This document shows, in pieces, positions 22,234 through 33,216 of a stretch of DNA of 64,000 bases. The notes under the pieces are model-generated. The model saw nothing but the letters and a program-made list of their open reading frames with translations, ran no database searches and was not told the DNA's origin. A program made the position numbers and the translations under genes. This DNA comes from [Phialemoniopsis] sp. UDSM-2020 (Eukaryota; Ascomycota; Sordariomycetes; Thyridiales; Thyridiaceae). Where the stretch lies: contig JAEILZ010000005.1 in NCBI GenBank assembly GCA_018873225.1, forward strand, positions 1,054,001 to 1,118,000. The letters run 5' to 3'. Within the stretch, counting starts at the first letter, position 1. The number at the start of each line of letters is the position of its first letter.

Positions 22234-23063
22234 GATGGTTACCCCAGGGATGATGTCTCTTTGTATTAGTTTTGTGTCGATCGTGAAGGCTGAACTGTTC
22301 AGAGGCTGTAAATATGGGACATCTCAAGAGGGTCATCCCATAAGCATGTGATACTGGTGCAAAAATCAGCCATGATCAACACGGTTCGTAGGTCACCCTG
22401 TGCTCCGTCTCATCAGTCGGATTTCTGATGTTGGAGCCACACAAGATAGCCGACCTACCAGTCATCTGCCATGAGTAACATCGTCAACGCTCGAGGGTCC
22501 TGGTTAGTCTTCGGTTTATCCGTCGGCATGTCCCCACCCAAGTTGAGAGAACTTCTTTAGCCCCTTGAACCGGCCGCTCGGTGACGCTACTTGCGCTAAC
22601 TCGGCCCTTCCGGAGCTAGTTTGAGATGGGGCTTGACTCCACGACAAGCGCTGTTGAACTGCCGAATTTTCGATAACGCGACATCGAGTGCAGGTCTTCA
22701 ACTTCGGTTGCGCAGCATTAGGAACAGTGATTCGGATACCTTGAGAGATATCGCTGAAGGCTCCGCAACGGGAAAGATGTTACTGGGCTCGGCATGGTGT
22801 GGTGCGTAGTCACGATTGGCATTCATACTCCAGACTCCCGTTGTTTGCTTGACCTGCCGAAGCGTGCCACCTTTTGTCACTGCATACTACGTTCAGAGAG
22901 TCCTCCGGGTACTGATGAAACGAAGTACTTAGGCTCAGTGTTGTGATGATACCTTGGCTCGAGTCTGCCACCAGTACTTGACCTGCGATCTGACATTATT
23001 GGCACTGAGTCCATTCCTTCTCCACAGGAACGCTCCTTGTCACAAGCCCAACACATCTACAAG
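22234..23063. promoter_or_regulatory. Divergent promoter region, NagB / AnmK
   Basis: An 830-bp spacer between head-to-head genes. A TCCGGA palindrome lies at 22609-22614, preceded by ACTTGCGCTAACTCGGC; a partly similar ACTTGCGTTAGCGGC occurs in the MurQ/MFS spacer near 18103-18117. The resemblance is suggestive only. No gene is seen. Confidence 0.35.
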
Positions 23064-24545
23064 ATGGTCGTTCTCAATGTTCTAGGTCTTAACTGCGGGA
23101 CGAGTGTCGATGGTTTGTGCCATAATATCACCAATGCTTTCAAGGGCTGTTCCAAACTGATTCACATCATAGGTATCGACGTTGCTCATTGTCGGATCTC
23201 GCATATTCCCACAACCAAAGATGTGGAGATTGAGGTATTGTCATACACCGAAGTCTCAGTCAACCCGTATATCCGAGCACAGGTCTTGCGCCTATGTCGG
23301 CCTAACAAGGAGGGCGCTGCCACCTCCATGGCCGAGGTCTGTGATCTCAACTTCGCTCTAGGCAGAGAGTTTACACGCGCGATCGAGGCATCAGGAGTCG
23401 ATTTGTCGCAAGTGGACATTGTGGCTAGCCATGGGCAGACCTTGTGGCATCAGCCCAACGGTGAGAACAGGTCAACTCTTCAGATGGCCGAACCAGCTGT
23501 GATTGCACATAGAACCAAAAGGTATGTGGGCTTCGCATGTCAAATTACTATGTCACAAGATGACTGAGTTCAAATTCGCAGGACCGTTGTGTCAGGCTTC
23601 CGTGTTGCGGAGTTAGCAGCTGGGCGGCAAGGAGCTCCCTTGGCTGGGTTCTTTGAAGCTGGTCTGCTCTCGGATCCGAACGTAGTCAGGATTAGCCAGA
23701 ACATTGGTGGCATGGGTACGTACACCAGCTCTTGGGCGTGGGAAGATTCGTCGGACAGCTAACACCGATCCCAAGGCAACGCAACCGTGCTTGTTGGAGA
23801 GAACAAGGCCAAAGTCACAGGACCTGAGTCCAGTTATCTCGCCTTTGATACTGGCCCGGGTAATGTCTTTATCGATGCTGCTGTGCGCATCTTAACGGAC
23901 GGCAAACAGCACTATGACTGCGATGGCGTTCTTGGTGCTCGGGGCGAAGCGGAGATCGACGAGGCGGTGGTCGCCGACTACTTGGCCAATGAACCGTACT
24001 TCAAACAGCACCCGCCCAAGACAACCGGGCGAGAGCTCTTCTCCGATGATGTCGCCCGAGAATTGGTGGACCGGATGAAGGCGTCAGGCAGATCGTCTGA
24101 GGCCATGATTGCAACCATCACACGTATCACCGCCGAATCGATTACCAGAGCGTATCAGGACTTTGTGGTGCCATTGGTTGCCGATGGCAAACATATCGAC
24201 GAGATCTATATCTGCGGGGGCGGAGCTTATAATCCCAACATCCTCAAGTACCTCCAGACACAGTTCCCGGATAGCCGAGTCATGAAGCTTGACGATGCTC
24301 CTACGAAGCTAGAAGCGAATGCTAAAGAAGCGGTTCTATTTGCCCTACTAGGCTTCCTTTGTGTCTCTGGTCAGACTGTTCCTCTTGCACAGGGCTCAGA
24401 GTCCTTGGAAACTGCCATCATGGGAGTTGTCACTCCAGGGGATAACTATCGTGACCTCATGAAGCAAGTGGTTGGGGATTCAGAGTTTGCGAGCCATGGA
24501 GTCTTGGGTCGTATTAAGATCACACAATCTTCAGATAGCAAGTAA
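23064..24545 (+). CDS. anmK: Anhydro-N-acetylmuramic acid kinase (AnmK)
   Basis: Exons 23064-23112, 23173-23521, 23582-23715 and 23776-24545 encode 433 residues (bacterial AnmK is about 370). The enzyme opens 1,6-anhydro-MurNAc with water and phosphorylates it with ATP to MurNAc-6-P, the MurQ substrate. Evidence: [15 protein letters not shown], the family's N-terminal phosphate loop formed across intron 1; [11 protein letters not shown], carrying the conserved HGQT box; [24 protein letters not shown]; and [11 protein letters not shown] near the C-terminus. All key blocks are intact. No signal peptide, hence cytosolic. Anhydro-MurNAc is produced only by bacterial or phage lytic transglycosylases, so a fungal copy implies growth on bacterial wall turnover products. 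All three introns are exactly 60 nt. Confidence 0.94.
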
Positions 24546-25179
24546 TCATGCATAATTATTATTCAGGATATATTCTGTGTCCACGTTGATTAATCAACAA
24601 TTGATTGGGCAACAAGTGCCAAATTTGTTTCCACGATAGTTTGTTCAGGATCAATAGTCATTTGCTGTACGTCTGAGATCCAAGCCTTGACCACTCTACA
24701 CATAAGTCACATCCACGACCCCGGATAGATGCGTCTATCGACAGTCCACGTGCTGGTGAGACATGAGTGGTTCAGTGGCCTATTGGCGCCTTGTTGCTGA
24801 TCGGGGCCGGACCACGGGACTTCGCCAGACCCACAGCAGATTGGGAGCTCCGTCGGGTTCTCCGTCAGGCGCGCTGGACTCTCCCTTGCTTCCTACTTAC
24901 GAATTGGACCAACCAGATACGCTCTTCTGGCCGAATGTCTTGACTCAAGCAATCGCGAGGCGGCATGGGCTGCCGACAGGCGCGGCAGCACGCCTATCCT
25001 GATGCCATTATCAGTAAGCTGTCATCGCTCTGAATGTGCATGTTCGTCATAGAAAATGCTCATTGTGCACACCAAACAAAACGCCTGTCCGAAGGTAGTC
25101 AGAGAAGAGGGGTTGAACTAGATATTGCACCAGGCCTCGATCTCAACTCCGTCTACAATCGCTCTAATCGTCAATCAAA
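24546..25179. promoter_or_regulatory. Intergenic between AnmK and NagA genes
   Basis: 3' flank of AnmK and promoter of NagA, both on the plus strand. Short ORFs only. Scattered CGG triplets but no convincing repeat. Confidence 0.4.
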
Positions 25180-26656
25180 ATGCCTGCCCCTTCGTCGTCA
25201 CAATGGAGTGGCATTACGAACTTCACCAACTGCCGCCTTGTTCGAGGTGACAAGCTGGTGCAACAAGACATCTGGTTCAGCTCCACGACCGGCACCATCC
25301 TCTCTAGCCAAAGCACCTTCTTCAGCGCAGGTACTCTGCCAGATCGCGTCATAGATCTTCAAGGGCGCATCGTGTCACCCGGCATGATCGATGTGCAGCT
25401 CAACGGCGCTTTCGGCTTCAACTTTTCGACGTTCCCCGAAGACACGGCGAAATATGCCAAGACATTCAGAGATGTCAATAAGAAACTGGTCAATATAGGA
25501 GTGACTTCATACATGCCAACATTGACGAGCCAGAAGCCAAAATTGTACCAGAAGGTGCGCAATTTGTTACGACGCAGTCTTGATCCTTTGGATATGACTA
25601 ACTGACCACTGGATAAGGTACTGCCCATCCTTCGTCAAAAGAAGTCACGTAATGCCCAAGATGGTGCCGAATCACTTGGAGTGCATTGCGAAGGGCCGTT
25701 CCTGAACCCTACCAAGAACGGCATTCATGACGTGAACGTTCTTATTGAGGCCAACACCTTTGACGATATAGAAGCTTGCTATGGAGCGGAAAATCTCGGT
25801 AGCAAGAGCGGGTCGCATACCCCGGCTATGAAGAAAATCACCATTGCTCCTGAACAAGGTAGAATGACAGAACTCATCCCCCAGCTTAGGGAACGAGGTA
25901 TCATCTGCTCTGTGGGCCACTCCGAAGCTACCTATGAAGAGGCATCAAAAGCCGTTTCTCAAGGAGCCACGATGATCACCCATCTATTCAACGCCATGCG
26001 CCCGCTCCACCACAGGAACCCTGGGATCTTCGGTGTTCTTGGCACGACTAGTGCACTGAACAGGCCATTCTTTGGCATCATCGCTGACGGCATCCACCTT
26101 CACCCCACGGCGATCACAATAGCTTTCAATGCTCATCCGGAAGGCTTCATGCTAGTCACCGACTCTATGCATCTCGTTGGCTTGCCGGACGGGTCGTACC
26201 GGTGGATGAATGGCGAGGCTGAGAGTAAGATTGTGAAGAAAGGTCCGACACTGCGTTTGGAGGGAACGGATAAGATTGCTGGCAGGTAAGTAGAATTGTC
26301 ACAGTCATCAGTGATAACAGTACTGGTCATGAGTAGATCTGACTATCCCTCATAGCTCTATCACGCTGCTCGAGTGTGTCAACAACTTTCTTGCGTGGAC
26401 AGGCGCATCTGTCCCCCAGGCTCTCAAGGCCGTGACTGCCACGCCAGCATTGATGTTGGAGATGCAGGACAAGAAAGGCTGTCTCGACTCCGGTGCTGAT
26501 GCAGACTTTGTGGTCTTCTCCGAGTGTAAGAACAGTGATGGGGCTTCACAACTGGTCATTGATGAAGTGTGGAAGTTTGGTATTCTCGTGTATGAGCGCG
26601 AAGGTGCTAACATCCCCGAACCAATTTCACCTCTTAGTCCAACGAGAAGATGGTAG
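25180..26656 (+). CDS. nagA: N-acetylglucosamine-6-phosphate deacetylase (NagA)
   Basis: Exons 25180-25554, 25618-26285 and 26356-26656 encode 447 residues, within the eukaryotic range. It removes acetate from GlcNAc-6-P, the MurQ product, giving GlcN-6-P for NagB. The amidohydrolase metal and substrate ligands are visible: HCEGPFLNP (Glu), CSVGHSEAT (His), THLFNAMRPLHHR (His) and TDSMHLVGLP (catalytic Asp). Start MPAPSSSQW at 25180; PGMIDVQLNG follows the N-terminal beta domain. Cytosolic. It converges with the secreted hydrolase gene 203 bp away. Fungal GlcNAc clusters carry the same enzyme, but there it sits beside a hexokinase-type kinase and not beside MurQ. Confidence 0.95.
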
Positions 26657-26859
26657 CGATGAGAGGGTGCGACATGCTCTTAGATCACTCCACTTGAAGA
26701 TAATTAGACTTTTGAATTTGAGAAAGCTCTTCATAAGCATGATTAAGATTTTGCTCTGGTAACTACATTCTACAACTTCGAATCGACATGATCTCGCGGT
26801 GTCCTGATCGAACTACAAGAGCAAAATGAATCTCGCATTTAAGCGATTTTAGCTTCACT

Positions 26860-28155
26860 TTACTTCGGGAATTGAACATCTCTTCCAAGAGCCTTGGCGA
26901 CCCAGTAGCCCATGGCCATACGTACGGGGTTGTTGGTCGACCATTTGCGACTGGGGTGGACGCGGTTGGCAAAGTGTAGCCAGAACGTGCCGGTAGGTCG
27001 GTCCATAGCCAAGGTGGTACCAGTAAACCCGGAGTGGCTGGCGGTATGCATGCTCTGCATTGGACCCTGAGTGTATGTCTGGTTGATAGCAAAGCCGGTG
27101 CCGTAGTTGTTGCCCGGGAACTTGCCGTTGAAGTCAGTAAAGATTAGATCGACCGCTTCTTTGGACAAAACCCGGAAGCCGTTGTAGGTTCCGTTGTTGA
27201 GAATCATCTGGCAGAAAATGGCGACATCTTCGACGGTGGAAAACAGTCCGGCGTGGCCGGAAACGCCGTCGAGAGCCCATGTGTTTTCGTCATGGACGGT
27301 ACCGCGCACGGGCTGAGGTCGCTTCGGCTCTTCCGGACCTTGGACTGCGATTTCGAACTCGGTGGGAGCAATGCGGTTGTAGAAAGGGTTCAGAGATCCC
27401 TCTAGGTTCCCTCGGTTGAAGTGTGTCGACTTCATGCCGAGCGGGATGGTGTAAGCGTAGATCAAAAGATCGTAGCTAAGACCAGTCACCTTCTCCAGGA
27501 CGTAACGCAGCGTCATGAAGTTGATGTCTGAGTAGATGAACTGGGTTTGTCGAGCGGCCTGTTGGGGCAGAGTAAGGAGAGTGTCCACTCTCTGATCGAT
27601 GGATGTGTAGTTGGACTTCCACAGATCTGGAACAGGATCGGGCATGAGGCCGCTGGTATGTGTTAGGAGATCGAGGATAGTGACGTCTTGTTTGCCGTTC
27701 TCTCCAAATTTTGGGAGGTAGGTCACCACGGTGGCGTTGAGCTCGATCCGGCCGGCGTCAATCTCTCGAAGGACGGCAACACTGGCAAAGAGCTTGGAGA
27801 GGCTTGCCAAATCGTAGATGGTATCCATCGTGGCATCCTCCTGCTGAGAAGCAGGCAGGAGAGTGCCGTTGGCATCGGCATAGAGGCTCCGCTTGCCCGT
27901 GGTGAATGCGGCAACGATAGTGCCGTAGCGGGCTACGATGTTGGCCGAGCCAGGCTCTAGGGGGCGTGTTACGTTCATGCTAGCAGCGCCATAGTTGCGA
28001 GCCACAGTGTAGGACGTAATGTTCTCTACCATGTCCTTCAGAGGCTGTGGGAGCAATCCCACAGCGGAAGGACATCCCTTGTGCAGGACGTACTCCTCAG
28101 CGGAGACAGCGGTTGCAACGGTGGACGCAAGGGCGACGGCGTGAAAGAGTTTCAT
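26860..28155 (-). CDS. Secreted serine beta-lactamase-fold hydrolase, AmiE/YbbE-like
   Basis: Intronless, 431 residues from ATG 28155; the frame is open upstream but MKLFHAVALASTVATAVSA at this ATG is a clear signal peptide, cut near residue 19. Class C beta-lactamase/penicillin-binding fold motifs: nucleophile S118-L-S-K121 (SxxK), YSD in FIYSDINFM (Yxx box), and HSGFTGT in place of the KTG box. In Bacillus subtilis the murQ-namZ operon encodes AmiE (YbbE) of this superfamily, which cleaves the MurNAc-L-alanine amide bond of muropeptides. Similar secreted fungal proteins could be esterases, so the amidase role rests on the neighbours. Divergent from the cluster regulator. Confidence 0.82.
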   Translation of the reverse strand: MKLFHAVALASTVATAVSAEEYVLHKGCPSAVGLLPQPLKDMVENITSYTVARNYGAASMNVTRPLEPGSANIVARYGTIVAAFTTGKRSLYADANGTLLPASQQEDATMDTIYDLASLSKLFASVAVLREIDAGRIELNATVVTYLPKFGENGKQDVTILDLLTHTSGLMPDPVPDLWKSNYTSIDQRVDTLLTLPQQAARQTQFIYSDINFMTLRYVLEKVTGLSYDLLIYAYTIPLGMKSTHFNRGNLEGSLNPFYNRIAPTEFEIAVQGPEEPKRPQPVRGTVHDENTWALDGVSGHAGLFSTVEDVAIFCQMILNNGTYNGFRVLSKEAVDLIFTDFNGKFPGNNYGTGFAINQTYTQGPMQSMHTASHSGFTGTTLAMDRPTGTFWLHFANRVHPSRKWSTNNPVRMAMGYWVAKALGRDVQFPK

Positions 28156-28882
28156 GATGATGCTGTCTGCCAAACAAAGACCCAATGGCAATTCGACAAA
28201 GGATAATGCAAAAGCGGACAATGACTGGCGTTCTCCCCATCGAAGGTACCATGCCACCGCATTTGAGCGTCCCCGAAGAGCATCCAATCCCCCGTGGAGA
28301 AAAAGCCTCCCCGGGTATGGCCTTGTAGAATCAAGACTGATGGGTCATGCCTGTCATGTCGATCAATTGATGCAACGCTTTGGACCAATCAATGGGACTT
28401 GGTCTTATCTGGGGTCCAGGTATGCAGATTGATGACATCCGCCTGGCGCTGTTCCAAGCGTCGAAACTTGTGGAGGAGCACTAGTATTCTCTAGAATATG
28501 TCGCTATCTTGCTAGCGTCGGGATATCCGTCGCAATCTCCTGGATCCGCACGTGATATCTTGCCGGTTCATGGATCATTCACGTTCCGTCGGCGTTCATA
28601 TCTTCCACCAGTCTACTATGTACAGTTCGGGCAAAGACACCCATCGGACAACCCCACAGAGCCGACTCTTCGCTCACAATCTATCATGATCTTCTCGTTT
28701 GGTTCCTTTGCAGGCCTGCCTTCAACTCGCATGTGAACTTCCGGCTCCGCTCCACCTGGTCACGACGATCCCCTTTTGGCACTCCTTGCCCCAGACATCA
28801 TCTTGCACCCTTGTAAAGAACTCGAGAACGAGCACGGGTTTTCCGCCCTCCACACAGATAACTTCCGCCAACACGCAAAGGA
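28156..28882. promoter_or_regulatory. Divergent promoter region, AmiE-like hydrolase / Zn2Cys6 regulator
   Basis: 727-bp spacer with no gene. Several CCG/CGG triplets occur, for example TTCCGGCTCCG near 28741, but no perfect long repeat. The regulator shares this promoter with a structural gene, so autoregulation is possible. Confidence 0.35.
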
Positions 28883-30888
28883 ATGAGCAGGACATTTTCG
28901 AGAACTCCGCAGGCGTGCAGCCTATGGTCCGTAGCGCTTAGCCCTCCATTTGGGTCAATTCAGTCGCGTTGGCTGTACTGTTGCTAACGTAAACTCCTGT
29001 AGCCGCCGCCGAAAGACAAAGTGCGATGGCATTCGGCCTCGATGCCACCACTGTCGTATCAAGAATCTCGTCTGCGAATGGCCTGGCCCAGAGCTGCCCG
29101 TCTACGCGGCTCCGACGGCCCCTCTGACTCCGAACTCCTTCAATCCGGCGACCGGAAGTATCCTGGCATCAGTGTCACCGTCATCCCCACCGGCAATTGC
29201 TGCGGAGCTGTCACCGGAGGGCCTCCTGCTCTGCATCAACCTTTTTTTCGAAAGACACTTTGCCAGCGATTTCTGCTCCTTCGACCACCAGCCCGACTTT
29301 GAGCAGAAATGCCGACAAGATTCACTTCTAGCCGCATCAGTCGTGGCCCTTTGCGGTCGCTATCTAGACTCGCAGGTCGTCCAGCCCCTCTTCGGGTTCA
29401 CGACAGCTCAAGATGTATCTAGATCATACATACACAGGGCGAGGATGCTAGCGAAGATGACCTCGGATGAGCCCTCTGGTATGTGAATGCAAGCACTATG
29501 GCGTGCAATTTGAAGTTCCTGTTCGTGAGCTAACCTTCGTGCCTTTTCTGACAGTGTCGCATATTCAAGGAAACTTGATATTGGCGATGGCCGAACTCTT
29601 ATCCAATTCTGGCTCCCGGCATTGGCTATTCTCCGGCATAGCTATTCGCATGGCTGAGATCATGCGGCTCAATAAGGAGTTTCACCAGAAGCATAGTCTC
29701 AAAGAACAGGAAGTCCGTAGGAGGACTTTCTGGGCCTGCCTACTCTTTGATAGAGCTCTCGCTTATCTTCTGGGAAAGCACCGAACCATCGACCTAGACA
29801 ACGTGACTATTGCCGTTCCGGGGACGGACGCCTCCCTCGCATACGAAGACGAGTCGAGAGGTGTGACCCTCGCCTCTCTGAGTGCATATCGGCGCCCGTC
29901 GGATCTAGGCGTGCAGCCATATCTCATCAAGACGGTCTGCGTCTGGAGCGACATGGCAGATTTTGCCAACTCTTCTCGGAGACAGGTCGATCCTTACCCA
30001 CCGACAGACCTTCGGAGCATGTACTTCATCCGCAGCTCTGCGCTACAATCTTGGCAGGAGTCTCTTCCTCCCAGCCTGAGATGGAATCCCCAGAATTACG
30101 GCGGCCAAGCTGCCCTAGGCCAAGGCAGACCCTTCACTGCGATGCACTTTCTCCTCTGTAGTGCCTCTTGCGTCGCCCTCCAGTGCTATTTGCCTCATAT
30201 CACTCTGTTCACTAAACTTGTTGACCTGGTGGATGCCGCCGGCCTATCATACCTGCACAGAGATCCACAACTTATCCAGGAGTGTGTGGACAATGCTTTC
30301 AAGGTTGGGGAGATACTCCAGTTCTTGATGTCCTCCAGCCCGCAAGCCGGCGAGTCTCCATTGGAAACTGTGTGGGTGGCATCTTCCATCCTGATAGTCG
30401 CGAATACCTTTCTATGGCTTCGCTACGCCGAGGACGAGATATGCACGGGACCCAATGTTCGAGAGCGAGCCAATCACTACTTCGACCTTGTCCGTCAACT
30501 TATCTCGTCATGGGGCCCTGATTGGAAAGCAGCCAGGCAGTGGCTGTCGTCACTAGATGCCATGCATGATCTGTACAAGGCAGCCTACATTGGCGAGGTG
30601 CACGACAGCTTTCTCAACCGCGAGGAGGCAGCTTCCGCGCCTGACGAAGACGACTCAGGCAACGACTTCAGGCCGCAGCCCGGCGACGGTTTCCCCTCTC
30701 TCATCTCGCTGCCCAATCTCCAATCCTCTGTCAAATTTGCCACTTCGGATACTTCGGCCAAGTCTATCAGCCTGCAGTCCATTTGGTTGCAGCTGTCCGG
30801 TGGCTGGAATTATGGCTTTCCAGATCATGGCTTTCTGGTCGATACCGAGATGGAAGGTCAACAAACAGCCTACAATGTCGTCAACTAG
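28883..30888 (+). CDS. Zn2Cys6 transcription factor inside the MurNAc cluster
   Basis: Exons 28883-28926, 29003-29478 and 29555-30888 encode 617 residues. The zinc cluster is assembled only after splicing: exon 1 ends in QACSL, and the next cysteine codon is split by intron 1, giving C-x2-C-x6-C-x6-C-x2-C-x6-C (CSLCRRRKTKC then CHHCRIKNLVC). The donor GTCCGT is weak, so predictors may start at a false ATG and lose half the cluster. Residues about 150-450 carry the fungal middle-homology region (GIAIRMAEIMRLNKE, RRRTFWACLLFDRALAYLLGK). Position at the centre of the MurNAc genes makes it the likely pathway regulator; the inducer is unknown. Confidence 0.88.
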
Positions 30889-31222
30889 CCATTGTGCACA
30901 TGCTATGGATGAGGAGCCGGCGTTGACTTGTCAAGAAATTAAGGTCATTCGGCCCTGCAATTCGATTTACTCTTCGGCGTCAACAGCACAGCCGCCCATG
31001 TAGCCCCCGAGACAGCACGATGGAGATGTATCCATCTGCACCAAGGATATTGAAGTAGTGGCCAAGTGGCCTATGAATTCATATGAGATCTACATCTGAT
31101 AGACTGATACCGGAATGTTGATTCAACCCTTCCGAGCATGGAGCACATCCTCTCCAACGCCCCTCATCTTGTCCGGCAGAACTAATTACATGGGTTATAA
31201 TCGCAACCTTATTTTGCGAGCA
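30889..31222. other. Intergenic between convergent regulator and UNC93-like genes
   Basis: 3' flanks only; nothing recognised. Confidence 0.5.
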
Positions 31223-32696
31223 TCATGCATCTTCGTGAACCGCCTTTGTCTCTACAACGGGAGGAGTGTAGCCAGCCTCTTCCTCGACATCGGTGTGCTT
31301 CGAAACGGTCCATACCGCTGGTAGAGCAATGACAAGGGATCCGATACAAAGACCCCAGTCCATCCCAAACTGAGTTCTGCTGCTCGTTCCTAGTGCATTG
31401 ACGCGCCACGCCATAGCACCACCCGTGGCTTGAAACGTCTTGTACGCACCCACGAGGATAGCCGCGCGACCCGCGCTGTTGGATTCGGTCCCAATGAGCC
31501 AGTACGCGAAGCCTTGCCAAAGTGCATCGTAAGCACCGTAGAAGATGTATAGAAAGATGGGACCGGTGGAAATGCTCCCTTGCGTGTAGTCGATGTCCTG
31601 CTTGAGGCCGCGCAGGACACGCGCCTCGTGCCAGAGCTCAAAGCTGAGGCCTCCGCCCCAGATCGCCATGCCGGTGACGGAGAGGACGGCCCAGCCGACC
31701 CGCGCCCGGTTGGAACGATGGAGCCAGGGCATGTCCAGGATCAGACCGATAAGGAGGCCGCCCAGCATTTGCGCCAGCCAGTAAAGGGCACTGTTGAGCG
31801 ACCGCGTCCGGATGTTGAAGGTCATGCCGTTGACATTGTTCTGCTGGTAGCTGTAGAACACATTGGCGGAGAAGAAGAGGGGAAGCATGCAGGCGACCCG
31901 CCATTTGAACAAGGTGCTTGTGGCCATCTTGATGATTCCCTTGAAGTTGTGCTTCTCCGTCTCAACCGCCTGGTGTAGCTGGGCGAGGCGGATGCGTGAT
32001 GGAGAGCACAGGAAGATGCCGAGGAGCCATCCGAAAGCCATGATGGTCATGAGAGCGATGTAGGTCGAATCTGTGACACTGCCCTCTTTGGACTTGAAGT
32101 TAAGACCAAAGGATATGAAGGAGCCGATTCCGCCGCCCAAGTTGAAGATGATCCAAAACACCGCGATAGCCCGACCTTTCTGAGACTCCTCGACATATGT
32201 GGTCATGATGGCACCTTGCACGATCCAGATGAAGGAAGCACCGATACCAAGAATGGCGCCCGATGCTATGACGAAAGCCCCATTGTGATGGTGGTTGAAG
32301 TGTAGAAGACTGCCGCTATAGAGGGCATAGGTCCAACCACCGATCAAGAAGCAGATTCGAGGCCCAACACGGGAGAAGATCGGGCCCACGATGAAGAGCG
32401 CAGTGCCGGCAGTAGCAGAGAGAAGAGCAACGTTGGCATTGGCGGCGACCGTTGAGTCGACTTGTCCAGAGCCACCAAGGCCGGTGAGCGCATTGTACAT
32501 CTAATCTTTTGTTAGCACAGTAGAGAAATATATCGGCACATGTACTCACTCCGGGTAGACAGAAGCAGATGAAGCTGATAAGCACAACTTGAGTCCATGG
32601 GTGCGAGTAGAATGCCACAAGTTTCGAGGACGACAACTTCCGACCACCAGCACCGTCGGCAGTTCCTTCGTGATGAACTTCTTGAGGGTCATTCAT
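31223..32696 (-). CDS. UNC93-like MFS membrane protein (DUF895 type)
   Basis: Exons 32550-32696 and 31223-32500 (49-nt intron) encode 474 residues. The sequence has a short cytosolic N-terminus, then TQVVLISFICFCLPGMYNALTGLGG, the typical first-helix motif of fungal UNC93-like proteins, followed by about ten more hydrophobic segments, including GASFIWIVQGAIMTTYVEE, another family hallmark. These proteins are MFS-fold and often sit in fungal carbohydrate gene clusters, but few have known substrates. It is divergent from the amino-sugar kinase, so it is a second candidate importer for MurNAc or GlcNAc in this cluster. Confidence 0.88.
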
Positions 32697-33216
32697 GTTG
32701 GCGGTAATCGTTCTGCGCTTCAGGTTGATGATCCTTGAGTGTCCGACTCTGGTGTGTTTCGGCCGACTTGTGACGGACTGCGGCCTTGCCCAGTGCTCTT
32801 ATACTTGAACCTCCACGACGGTGTGTGCCAAGCTGGGGAAGGCCTGTCCAAACGAATCGACGAGACGAGCCTGTGGCATGATCAGTTGCCAGAATTACCG
32901 AAAGATAAGTGATGATAACTGAGGTTCTTCCCATATGGTTGCATCCGAAAATCGGCTACGGATAACCCGTCCGGGGGCTTCGGTGAGGGGAAAAGCGACT
33001 AAAATCTCCTAAGCACGCACGAACTCCGCTTGTGGGGGGATGAGGGTGTGGTGGAACCTAACCACCTGGACACTTTCTATCCACCTGCTGTTTGAGTCCA
33101 GGTGGCATGGACATGCTTCCATTCATTAATGTTCGCATATGCTCTGTTCTTCAATGGCCTAGTCCAACGAGACAAGGGCCAGAATGTGTAGCTCGCTCGG
33201 AAGCCAGGTCTGCACA
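32697..33216. promoter_or_regulatory. Divergent promoter region, UNC93-like / amino-sugar kinase
   Basis: Contains an everted CGG-type repeat ATCCG-N11-CGGAT at 32943-32963 and a perfect 10-bp inverted repeat, CCACCTGGAC at 33062-33071 with GTCCAGGTGG at 33096-33105; a third CCACCTG lies in the loop at 33081-33087. Both are candidate regulator sites. No gene is seen. Confidence 0.4.
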
